From Streptomyces aurantiacus JA 4570 (GTDB lineage: Bacteria > Actinomycetota > Actinomycetes > Streptomycetales > Streptomycetaceae): a DNA stretch of 64,000 nt. The notes below the pieces were generated by a model. That model saw only the letters and a program-made list of their open reading frames with translations, was not told where the DNA came from and ran no database searches. Positions 58,304 to 64,000 of this stretch are shown here, in pieces. The stretch spans positions 1 to 64,000 of the forward strand of contig NZ_AOPZ01000422.1 of assembly GCF_000414115.1 (NCBI RefSeq). Direction: 5' to 3'. How positions within the stretch are numbered: the stretch's first letter is position 1; every line of letters begins with the position of its first letter. The position numbers and the translations under genes are program-made.

Positions 58304-58481
58304 CGAGAACTCGAACAGCTACAGGCGTAGACAGCCGCGGTGCAGGCAATACGTCTGTTTCTGTTCTCGAATGCGGTCAACCGTAAGTGTCCGGGATGCG
58401 CACGTCAACGAGCTTGGAGGGGTGTTCAGTCGGGGTGATGACTGCTTAGATGGCAGCGTTTGTGTTTCTCTACGAGAACAG
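58304..58481. promoter_or_regulatory. Early control region with repeated CGAGAAC motif
   Basis: Between the leftward early operon and the rightward HTH gene, a motif occurs three times: cgagaac at 58304-58310, tcgagaacag in reverse at 58361-58370, and cgagaacag at 58473-58481. The third copy abuts the ribosome site of the HTH gene and the first lies near the early gene start. This is the expected layout for operators of a lysogeny repressor. Confidence 0.5.
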
Positions 58482-58491
58482 GAGAGGGAAC

Positions 58492-58920
58492 GTGAAGGAG
58501 CCGGAGGAAGGCGCCGGAACTCCCTTTGCCGATCTTGTGCGCGAGGCGCTCAGGCCCAAGGGGATGACCTTCCGGAAGTGGGCCGAGGGCGCGGTAGACC
58601 CCGAAACCGGGCATGCCCTCTCGCCGTCGACGGTGTGGAAGGTGGCCCAGGGGCAGCCGATCAGGATTGAGCGGAAGGTCGTACGCGCCTTTGCCGCGGG
58701 CCTGGGCCTCCCGCTGCGGAAGGTGCAGATCGCTGTCGCCGAGGAATACGTCGGCCTGGTCGCGGACGACCCGCTCAACGCTTCGACTTCAGAGGCCACG
58801 GTCGTCGTCGCGCACGTCCCGGGGCTTTCCGCGGAGGACATGCCGAAGGTGGGGGAGCTGCTGAAGCGCTTCGCGTCCGGGGAGGGCCCTGCACCGGACG
58901 AGACGCCCCGCGGCTCCTAG
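58492..58920 (+). CDS. Repressor-like HTH regulator of the prophage
   Basis: A 142-aa protein with an HTH-like N-terminal half: FADLVREALRPKGMTFRKWA, ALSPSTVWKVAQGQPIRIER and FAAGLGLPLRKVQIAVAEEY. The C-terminus is acidic and Pro-rich. It faces the early operon across a 208-nt control region and is the best candidate for the lysogeny repressor. GTG 58492 has GGAGAGG 5 nt upstream; the longer frame from ATG 58450 is less likely. Its stop TAG coincides with the end of the inserted GNAT cassette. Confidence 0.7.
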   Translation: MKEPEEGAGTPFADLVREALRPKGMTFRKWAEGAVDPETGHALSPSTVWKVAQGQPIRIERKVVRAFAAGLGLPLRKVQIAVAEEYVGLVADDPLNASTSEATVVVAHVPGLSAEDMPKVGELLKRFASGEGPAPDETPRGS

Positions 58921-60018
58921 TGTCCTGTGCTGGAAGTTCGCTGAAGAGGGCCAGCGAAGATGTGCTCGCTGCGCTGCCCGCTACGGGGCCCTCTGGACTT
59001 CTTCGCCGGCTCTCCGGAGCGGCGCACTAGAAGTCGTACACCGCGAAGTCGGCGACCGGGCGGTACCCAATCCGCTGATAGAGGCCGTTGCTGGTGGGGT
59101 TGGCCAGGTCCGCGAACAGCAGGACCTCCGCGGCGCCGGCGGCTAGCGCGGTCCGGCTCACCTCGACTGTCGCGGCGCCCGCGTAACCGCGGCCGCGCAG
59201 GTGTGCCGGGGTGTAGACGGGAGCGATCCGGATCTGGCCCGCGACCATGGGGGTCCTGCCCGCCATGGAGACGGGTGTGCCGTCGGGGGTTTCCCAGAGC
59301 GTGACGCGTTCGTCGGCGATGCGTGTGTCTGCCCATGAGCTGTTGTCCGCAGAGGGGGTTCCCCCGATGTCGGTGACGAACTCGCGGTGCCAGAGCATGA
59401 GTTGCTCGCGGTCCTCCTCGTCCGCGATGCGCCCCCGGCCCTCAGGGAACGGCTCCGGTGGCGTGAGCGTGCCCAGGCGGTACAGACGCTTCCGCTCGTG
59501 CAGCGTCGGTATCGCGCCCGTGTGTCGCTGCCAAGCCTCGGCGAAGAAGCTGGCGGTGTCGCGGTCCGCGTTGATGCTGGGAAGGGCGTGGCCGAGGCAG
59601 GCTAGGTGGGCGGCGAGGCTGTCGGCCTCTCCGGGGGTGAGGGGAGTGGGTGTCAGGGGGCGGGGCGGGGTACGGAAGAAGGCCGCGCAGACCTCGCCCG
59701 CCCGCTCCAGCAGGCCGAAGATGGGGGCGTCGGCACCGTATGCGTCCGCCCCGTGCGTACGCAGTGTCTCGGTCACCGTCAGCGGGACGGTGTGCAGGGC
59801 AGGCCGCGAGCACAGGAAGTCTCCGGCGCGAGCGAGGAAGTCGTCGAGGTGTTCGGTGAGGTGCCAGTCATCCGGACTCATGTCTCATGATCCCGCGAGC
59901 TGTCAGCGTGCGCCCGTGGATTTCCGCTGGGACAGGCGCGAACACATCTGCCCTCAAAGGGGCTTCGCCGCCGACACCCCGCTGGACTTCTTCAACGCGC
60001 TGGCGGCGCAGGACACTA
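58918..60018. mobile_element. Transposase-less cassette with IS630-like ends carrying a GNAT gene
   Basis: Perfect 11-bp inverted ends ctagtgtcctg (58917-58927) and caggacactag (60009-60019) extend imperfectly inward (gctgaagagggccagcg versus gttgaagaagtccagcg on the reverse). Each end abuts TA, the target duplication of IS630/Tc1-type elements. Inside there is only an acetyltransferase gene and no transposase. Removing one TA plus the insert leaves cggctcc-ta-gtcgtcgag, in which both flanking genes keep their stop codons. Confidence 0.65.
59027..59881 (-). CDS. GNAT-family N-acetyltransferase
   Basis: A 284-aa acetyl-CoA-dependent acetyltransferase. Motif A is RIAPVYTPAHLRGRGYAGAA and motif B ends in NPTSNGLYQRIGYRPV. 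The N-terminal 130 residues are a helical partner domain (VPLTVTETLRTHGADAYGAD). The substrate is unknown. It is the sole gene of the insertion cassette, transcribed leftward toward the repressor-like gene. Confidence 0.85.
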   Translation of the reverse strand: MSPDDWHLTEHLDDFLARAGDFLCSRPALHTVPLTVTETLRTHGADAYGADAPIFGLLERAGEVCAAFFRTPPRPLTPTPLTPGEADSLAAHLACLGHALPSINADRDTASFFAEAWQRHTGAIPTLHERKRLYRLGTLTPPEPFPEGRGRIADEEDREQLMLWHREFVTDIGGTPSADNSSWADTRIADERVTLWETPDGTPVSMAGRTPMVAGQIRIAPVYTPAHLRGRGYAGAATVEVSRTALAAGAAEVLLFADLANPTSNGLYQRIGYRPVADFAVYDF

Positions 60019-61017
60019 GTCGTCGAGCTCGCGCTCGGCGCTCGCGGCCGACGACCCCCACCAGGCCATGAGCTGATACACCGTCTTCAACTCCAGCCGC
60101 GTGCACAGGCGTCGCAAGTGCGTGTTCACGGTCTTGGTGCTGTAGCCGAGAAGCTTGGCGACCTGCTGCTGATCCTGCCCGCTGTGCAGCTCGCGCAGGA
60201 TCGTGCGCTGAATCGGCGTCGTCACGGTGTCGCCCTCGCCACCATCGGCGTACCACTCCTCCGCGCGCGTCCATTCCAAGTCGAACGCATCCGCGATGAA
60301 GGCGCTGATAGCCGGTGACCGGAAGACGTACGCGCCATCGGCAGGGGGCCGGCCCTCGGCGTGATCGCCCACAACAGCCCAGCGCCGGTCAATGACCACG
60401 CACCGCTGAAACATCGCACTGCGGGTCCGGTACTGACCGCCGACTGGAGACATCACGTCGACCCGCTGCCGCACAGCCGGATTGCTGCGTGCGCTCACGT
60501 GGTACAGCGTCCGCATCGCCACGCCGCGCCGCAACGCGTCGGCGTCGCGGAACATCGACTTCTCCAGCACCTTGCGCGGGCGCTCGCCCGGCTGCGCGGC
60601 CAGGATCTCGGTGGTAGCCGCGTCCGCAGCCGTGGCTATCGCCTCGTTGACGGCGTCCACGCCATCAAGCCACTGCACGACCGCATCGCCCTGCGGCGCC
60701 TCGCGAGGGTTCATCGATCGCAGATCGGCCACCAGCGCCGGAATCTCGGCGAGGCGGGCAACCGACTGCTCAAGCACGTCACTTTCGGTCGCGAGCAGGC
60801 GCCGCGCGATACGCCCCGTGGGCACCGGAAGGTAGCGGCCGTCTTGCAGCGGCTCGCGGATGACCAGACCCAGGCCGAGCAGGCGGTCGAGCTCGGGAGT
60901 CCGCTCGTGCACGAACTCGCCGCCGGCGATGCGCCGGTACAGCTCCCGTTCGCTCTCCGAAAGCGTGAGGGAGTCGTGAAAGGCACGTGCTACCGATGTG
61001 GTGACCGGGTTGTCCAT
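60016..61017 (-). CDS. LuxR-type HTH regulator with PLD/TrmB-like sensor domain
   Basis: A 333-aa regulator. The N-terminus has a winged-helix look (LTLSESERELYRRIAGGEFV, then LDRLLGLGLVIREPL). The middle (about 130-250) is a PLD/TrmB-like sensor: RTLYHVSARSNPAVRQRVDV, FQRCVVIDRRWAVVGDHAEG, FRSPAISAFIADAFDLEW. The C-terminus is a LuxR helix-turn-helix (QQQVAKLLGYSTKTVNTHLR). It is divergent from the DTSWG peptide gene 149 nt away. Its stop shares the CTAG at the GNAT cassette border. Confidence 0.82.
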   Translation of the reverse strand: MDNPVTTSVARAFHDSLTLSESERELYRRIAGGEFVHERTPELDRLLGLGLVIREPLQDGRYLPVPTGRIARRLLATESDVLEQSVARLAEIPALVADLRSMNPREAPQGDAVVQWLDGVDAVNEAIATAADAATTEILAAQPGERPRKVLEKSMFRDADALRRGVAMRTLYHVSARSNPAVRQRVDVMSPVGGQYRTRSAMFQRCVVIDRRWAVVGDHAEGRPPADGAYVFRSPAISAFIADAFDLEWTRAEEWYADGGEGDTVTTPIQRTILRELHSGQDQQQVAKLLGYSTKTVNTHLRRLCTRLELKTVYQLMAWWGSSAASAERELDD

Positions 61018-61165
61018 CTTTGAGCCTTCGCGTTCTTGAACTTCCGCGTTTTACCTCGCGGTTCACTTGAATGTTGACCCATCGAACATGGAGCGTAACC
61101 CTTCGTAGACGCATATGCCGCACGATTGTTCGATCGGCACAGTCAAGTCAAGGGGGTACCCCAGC
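61018..61165. promoter_or_regulatory. Divergent control region of regulator and DTSWG peptide gene
   Basis: The 148-nt spacer is less GC-rich than its flanks. It contains an inverted repeat ccgcg-ttttacct-cgcgg around 61046-61063 and the short palindrome gttcttgaac at 61032-61041. A possible rightward -35, ttgacc, lies at 61072. agtcaagtcaaggggg leads into the peptide gene's ribosome site. Confidence 0.4.
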
Positions 61166-61414
61166 ATGGTCCGCACCCACAGATTCCGTAAGCTCCTCGC
61201 GCCCCTCCTGCTCGCCGCTGCACTTGCAACGGGACTCGGCCTCACCACTCACGACCAACCGAGCCACAGCGTCCGTGCCGACACCTCTTGGGGTACTCCC
61301 ACTGACACCTCTTGGGGCTCGCCCGGTCCCGCGGTAGATCCGGCCGCAAGCGCCACCACCCCCCAGACCGCCGGCGGCGCCCCGCAGGTCAGCGGCGACA
61401 CCTCGTGGGGCTGA
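61166..61414 (+). CDS. Small secreted protein with three DTSWG repeats
   Basis: An 82-aa protein: basic n-region (VRTHRFRK), hydrophobic core LLAPLLLAAALATGLGLTT, then SVRA just before the first DTSWG, a possible signal-peptidase site. The mature part holds DTSWG three times (about residues 39-43, 47-51 and 77-81), the last one at the very C-terminus. ATG 61166 has AAGGGGG upstream. It lies divergently beside a LuxR-type regulator and could be a precursor of a short extracellular peptide. Confidence 0.7.
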   Translation: MVRTHRFRKLLAPLLLAAALATGLGLTTHDQPSHSVRADTSWGTPTDTSWGSPGPAVDPAASATTPQTAGGAPQVSGDTSWG

Positions 61415-61492
61415 GCGGCCGCCACACAGCATCCAGCACGCCAGGAACGCGCACGCCCCTCCACCGAGGCGCACCGCGCAAGGGGGGCGAAC

Positions 61493-61675
61493 GTGATCAA
61501 CGTAATTCGAACCCGCCTCGACGACGGCGCACCCGCCGTCGTACGGGCAACCGCTGAAGACCTCACCATCGCGATGGACGACCGGCACATCACCCCCCAC
61601 GGCGCCGAAGCTCTCGCACTCGCGCTCAATGGCCTTGGCGGCCCTGCCGCACAACAACCCTCCACACAGCGGTAA
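61493..61675 (+). CDS. 60-aa protein following the DTSWG gene
   Basis: A small protein from GTG 61493 (ggggggcg upstream): MINVIRTRLDDGAPAVVRAT then AEDLTIAMDDRHITPHGAEA. It is acidic and helical with no signal peptide. It follows the peptide gene by 78 nt and precedes a strong terminator, so the two probably form one operon. Function unknown. Confidence 0.5.
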   Translation: MINVIRTRLDDGAPAVVRATAEDLTIAMDDRHITPHGAEALALALNGLGGPAAQQPSTQR

Positions 61676-61705
61676 CGGCGCCCTCGGTACTGCCAGTGCA
61701 GCCGA

Positions 61706-61737
61706 AAGGGCCGCGCGGAACGTTCCGCGCGGCCCTT
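61706..61737 (+). terminator. Perfect 32-bp palindrome ending the peptide operon
   Basis: Arms aagggccgcgcggaac (61706-61721) and gttccgcgcggccctt (61722-61737) form a perfect palindrome, a strong hairpin when transcribed, followed by ctgccg. It lies between the peptide operon and attR. 61738-61903 holds no convincing gene. Confidence 0.75.
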
Positions 61738-61903
61738 CTGCCGCTCAGGTTGAACGGCTGGCGGTGCGTGCCCAATGCGTGCCCGTACTGCCTCGGATCG
61801 GCCGACATGCCTTGGTACACGGTGAACGCCTTGGGTCCTCTGACCTGCACGGACCGTCATGCAGCGTCAGGACCTGAACCCCCGAGTCACCTTCGATCTT
61901 GAG

Positions 61904-61946
61904 CTCGTAATGCGTAGGTCTCGGGTTCGAATCCCGAAGGCGGCTC
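61904..61946 (+). repeat. attR core (43 bp)
   Basis: Identical to 22195-22237; contains the tRNA-Thr(CGT) sequence from the anticodon loop to the 3' end but no upstream half, so it is not a functional tRNA gene. It marks the right end of the prophage. Confidence 0.95.
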
Positions 61947-61951
61947 GGATT

Positions 61952-61988
61952 AACCCCAGGACTCACTCGCCGTGACCTGGGGTTTTTT
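61952..61988 (+). terminator. Original tRNA-Thr terminator beyond attR
   Basis: Stem aaccccagg (61952-61960) and cctggggtt (61976-61984), then tttttt. Before phage integration it would have followed the tRNA gene directly. Confidence 0.8.
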
Positions 61989-62199
61989 CATGCCCGGCCC
62001 CATCGAGGGCGGAACGGCCGATCGCCGCCCCTCTGGGCCGATCGCCGGACCCGGTCGCTGTTGTTGCAGGGGCAGACTTCTGCGAAGGCTGCGGTGTGAC
62101 TAGTCACCGCTGCGGGTGGCAGGGTGCTTGGCTGCGAGGGCGGCTGGGGAGGGTTGGCGTGCACGAGTGCCAGCCACCACGTCTGGGGGATCCACCGAC

Positions 62200-62574
62200 A
62201 TGTCTCGTCGAGCCGCCGCCCTCGCCATCGTCCTTGCCGCAGGTTTCCTATCGGCCACCCCGGCGTCCGCCGAAGGCACCCGCACCCTGGAACGCGGAGT
62301 AGGAGAGGTCTGCTTCCACACCGAACCTGGCTACGCCGGGGCGAGCTGGTGTTACCGCCCGCCGGGCTACGCCGACGTACCGGCGCCGCTGCACAACAAT
62401 GCCGCCTCCTTCGAGTCGAACGCCGACGTCACTGTTTACGCCCTTGACTGGGTCGGGCCCGGTGATTGCCTCTACCGGACGATCTGGACGGGCGACCGGA
62501 GCCCCAACTGGGAGTGGCGCAACAAGCTGGACGCGGTGCAGAGCGTCCGGCCCACCGACTGCAAGCCAGGCTGA
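62200..62574 (+). CDS. Secreted peptidase inhibitor I36 / crystallin-like protein
   Basis: A 124-aa protein with a clear signal peptide (SRRAAALAIVLAAGFLSATP, cleavage after ASA). The mature domain has CFHTEPGYAGASWCYRPPGY and NNAASFESNADVTVYALDW with four cysteines. This fits the beta/gamma-crystallin-like fold of Streptomyces extracellular I36 inhibitors. GGGGGA lies 9 nt before ATG 62200; the frame upstream is intergenic. Confidence 0.75.
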   Translation: MSRRAAALAIVLAAGFLSATPASAEGTRTLERGVGEVCFHTEPGYAGASWCYRPPGYADVPAPLHNNAASFESNADVTVYALDWVGPGDCLYRTIWTGDRSPNWEWRNKLDAVQSVRPTDCKPG

Positions 62575-62742
62575 CCCGTCCGACCGCATCCGGGTAGTCG
62601 GCAACTGGGGGAGCCGGCGTGTCCGAGTGCCCGGCAGGGCGTTGATCAGTTCAGGTGCCCGGCGGCGTTGCTCCGTGTGCGTGATGCCAGATGTGGCTCG
62701 CCGGGCGCCGTCCTGTCGGGACTCATGCAAGGAGAACGAAAA

Positions 62743-62982
62743 ATGTCCGCAATGAAGAAGACGACGGCGGTGGCGCTGGGCACCGGCGCGCTCGTCATGG
62801 GTGCGGCCGGCATTGCCTCCGCCGACTCCGGCGCCCAGGGCGCGGCCCTGAACTCGCCGGGCGTGATCTCGGGCAACACCATTCAGGTCCCGGTTCACAT
62901 TCCGGTCAACGCCTGCGGCAACACCATCAACATCGTCGGTCTGCTCAACCCGGCCTTCGGCAACACCTGCGTCAACGACTGA
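62743..62982 (+). CDS. Short chaplin
   Basis: A 79-aa secreted protein: signal peptide KKTTAVALGTGALVMGAAGI ending ASA, then a single chaplin domain (GVISGNTIQVPVHIPVNACG then NTINIVGLLNPAFGNTCVND). The two cysteines are placed as in short chaplins, which assemble into the hydrophobic amyloid sheath of aerial hyphae. AAGGAG precedes ATG 62743. Isolated from other chaplin genes in this window. Confidence 0.93.
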   Translation: MSAMKKTTAVALGTGALVMGAAGIASADSGAQGAALNSPGVISGNTIQVPVHIPVNACGNTINIVGLLNPAFGNTCVND

Positions 62983-62993
62983 CCAGGCAAATC

Positions 62994-63043
62994 CGGCGCT
63001 GCTGCCGGTTCGGGGGCCGGCCGAGAACGGTCGCCACCCGAGG
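62994..63043 (+). repeat. Stray copy of the prophage tail-chaperone sequence
   Basis: cggcgctgctgccggttcgg and what follows match 40082-40130 inside the prophage chaperone overlap over about 49 bp, with four or five differences including one inserted g. It lies just after the chaplin stop, outside attR. Confidence 0.7.
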
Positions 63044-63110
63044 CCCTCAGCGGGTTCTGCCGACGCGGGGCCATGCATGGGCGCTTGTTCTGTAGCCTCG
63101 GGGCATCGTC

Positions 63111-63148
63111 GCCGCCCCCGGCGGTCCGGGTGGACCGCCGGGGGCGGC
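63111..63148. terminator. Strong hairpin before the right-edge nuclease gene
   Basis: Arms gccgcccccggcggtcc (63111-63127) and ggaccgccgggggcggc (63132-63148) form a perfect 17-bp stem with a 4-nt loop. No T run. Confidence 0.7.
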
Positions 63149-63192
63149 GGTCCTGGTGGACGCTGAGCTATAGAGAGTGACAGAGGGTGGCA

Positions 63193-63963
63193 GTGAGCGC
63201 GGTTGAGCAGGTGTTTCTGGAGTGTGAGCGCGCTCGGGCGGACGGTGACTTGATTCGGCGCGTGTCCGCCAGTGACAAGGAGTATCACTTCCAGAACTGG
63301 GTGCAGGATCGTATAGAGGCATGCGGGCTTTCGTACGACGATCCTGGGCGGAACACCTATCCGGACTTCCGGCTCATCCATCACCCCGAGGGGTATGAGG
63401 TCAAAGGTCTGGAATTTCCCGGCCGCGAGGCGGACTACGACTCGAACTCCCAGGTGCCCACCGGTGACCACGGCGGGCGTGAGGTCTTCTATGTGTTCGG
63501 CCGCTACCCGAAGGCGGAGCGCGGCGTCGACGAGTACCCGGTCGTGGACCTGGTGGTCTGCCACGGCAGTTTCCTCAATGCCGACAGCGAATACGTCCAC
63601 AAGAACAAGTCGTTCCGTGGCTTCGGCTCGTACGGCGACATCCTGGTCCGCGATCGCAAGATGTACGTCGTGCCGACGCCGTTCGCGCTGGCTTCCGGAA
63701 CCGCCGGGCTCGCGACCCTGATCGTGCCCGCTGAATTCGAGCCGCAGTCGGACGCCCTTGTCCAGGTGGGGGAGCTCGATCGGACCGAGGTCGACGAGGT
63801 CATCGTGTCGTACGAATTCAACCTCCAGACCAATGAGATGGTGACGCACCACGCGCCGAATCCCCATTTCGGCAAGGTGCACAGCTTCCGGGCCTATCGT
63901 TCGCGTGGCGCGGGCGACTCCAAGCCGGTTTCCCTCGCGGGAGGTGGGCCGTGGCAGTCGTAG
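63193..63963 (+). CDS. Probable PD-(D/E)XK restriction endonuclease
   Basis: A 256-aa protein. The core reads NTYPDFRLIHHPEGYEVKGL, a PD...E-x-K arrangement, preceded by the helix KEYHFQNWVQDRIEACGLSY and followed by REVFYVFGRYPKAERGVDEY then VVDLVVCHGSFLN. This fits type II restriction enzymes. GTG 63193 has AGAGGG 5 nt upstream; GTG 63187 is possible. The next gene starts inside its last codons, which suggests a restriction-modification pair. Confidence 0.65.
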   Translation: MSAVEQVFLECERARADGDLIRRVSASDKEYHFQNWVQDRIEACGLSYDDPGRNTYPDFRLIHHPEGYEVKGLEFPGREADYDSNSQVPTGDHGGREVFYVFGRYPKAERGVDEYPVVDLVVCHGSFLNADSEYVHKNKSFRGFGSYGDILVRDRKMYVVPTPFALASGTAGLATLIVPAEFEPQSDALVQVGELDRTEVDEVIVSYEFNLQTNEMVTHHAPNPHFGKVHSFRAYRSRGAGDSKPVSLAGGGPWQS

Positions 63964-64000
63964 TGCCGCCGCGCACCAGCCTGGAGTCGGACTTTCCGGC
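63951..64000 (+). CDS. Start of a gene overlapping the nuclease (truncated by window)
   Basis: GTG 63951, with gggaggtgggcc just upstream, begins AVVVPPRTSLESDFP and runs off the window. The 13-nt overlap with the nuclease stop implies coupled translation. Too little is visible to name it; a partner DNA methyltransferase would be the usual expectation. Confidence 0.4.
   Translation, partial: MAVVVPPRTSLESDFP

Larger units (their letters stand above)
22195..61946. mobile_element. Integrated siphovirus-type prophage (about 39.8 kb)
   Basis: A tyrosine integrase lies beside the left end. Terminase, portal, scaffold, capsid, head-tail connectors, tape measure, tailspike, holin-like and endolysin genes are all present in one leftward block. 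A perfect 43-bp direct repeat (22195-22237 and 61904-61946), matching the 3' part of tRNA-Thr(CGT), marks the ends. The structural set looks complete apart from one tail gene that seems lost (near 34.7 kb), so the phage may or may not be inducible. Confidence 0.93.

Noticed and set aside
61740..61903. Possible integrase remnant beside attR: repeated gcgtgccc words resemble the integrase 3' end near 22330
   Set aside because: Only short GC-rich words are shared and no integrase motif can be read in any frame.
1..64000. CRISPR arrays and rRNA genes
   Set aside because: No regularly spaced direct repeats with unique spacers and no rRNA sequence were seen; all tandem repeats found are contiguous and low in complexity.

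Overview
This is a very GC-rich actinobacterial chromosome segment, almost certainly Streptomyces. Reasons: the bldG anti-sigma-antagonist locus, a short chaplin, a topoisomerase I with a lysine-rich tail, a thymidylate kinase fused to a transporter-like domain, frequent GTG/TTG starts, and a gene order (Tad pilus - helicase - bldG - hppA - topA - tmk - holB) that I recall as conserved in the genus.

Layout. 1-4.4 kb: 3' end of a Tad/Flp pilus locus (TadB-like, TadC-like, DUF4244 pilin, a frameshifted TadE, a TadE/G-like protein that lost its stop). 2.85-5.3 kb: MrfA/YprA-type DEAD/DEAH helicase, divergent from bldG and an ATP-binding anti-sigma-like gene. 6.8-22 kb: proton-pumping pyrophosphatase, a lipoprotein, a methyltransferase, topA, tmk, holB, a secreted tripeptidyl-aminopeptidase-like lipoprotein and tRNA-Thr(CGT).

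22.195-61.946 kb: a complete-looking siphovirus prophage of about 39.8 kb integrated into the 3' part of tRNA-Thr(CGT), bounded by a perfect 43-bp direct repeat. Left to right: integrase, XRE regulator and a divergent excisionase-like gene; a cargo block with a graspetide-type RiPP operon (TgmA precursor, TgmB ATP-grasp ligase, TgmC PIMT-like methyltransferase, and small coupled genes) behind its own XRE regulator; then, all leftward, lysis genes, a beta-helix tailspike, tail, tape measure, tail chaperones, head-tail joining proteins, capsid, scaffold, minor capsid protein, portal, HNH and terminase. Next comes a rightward lower-GC cassette (SRA-like/PD-(D/E)XK nuclease plus an AlbA_2/HATPase protein), then leftward early genes facing a rightward repressor-like HTH gene. 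At the right end are a GNAT gene carried between IS630-like inverted ends, and a LuxR-type regulator divergent from a tiny secreted protein carrying three DTSWG repeats.

61.95-64 kb: chromosome again: tRNA terminator, a secreted I36-like protein, a chaplin, a 50-bp stray copy of the prophage tail-chaperone sequence, and a probable restriction endonuclease overlapping the start of another gene at the window edge.

The most interesting parts are the LuxR/DTSWG pair next to attR (a possible peptide-signalling lysogeny switch), the graspetide operon carried as prophage cargo, the inverted nuclease/AlbA_2 cassette between early and late operons, and the GNAT insertion whose removal restores two stop codons sharing one CTAG. 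Functions are inferred from reading the proteins; no database search was possible.
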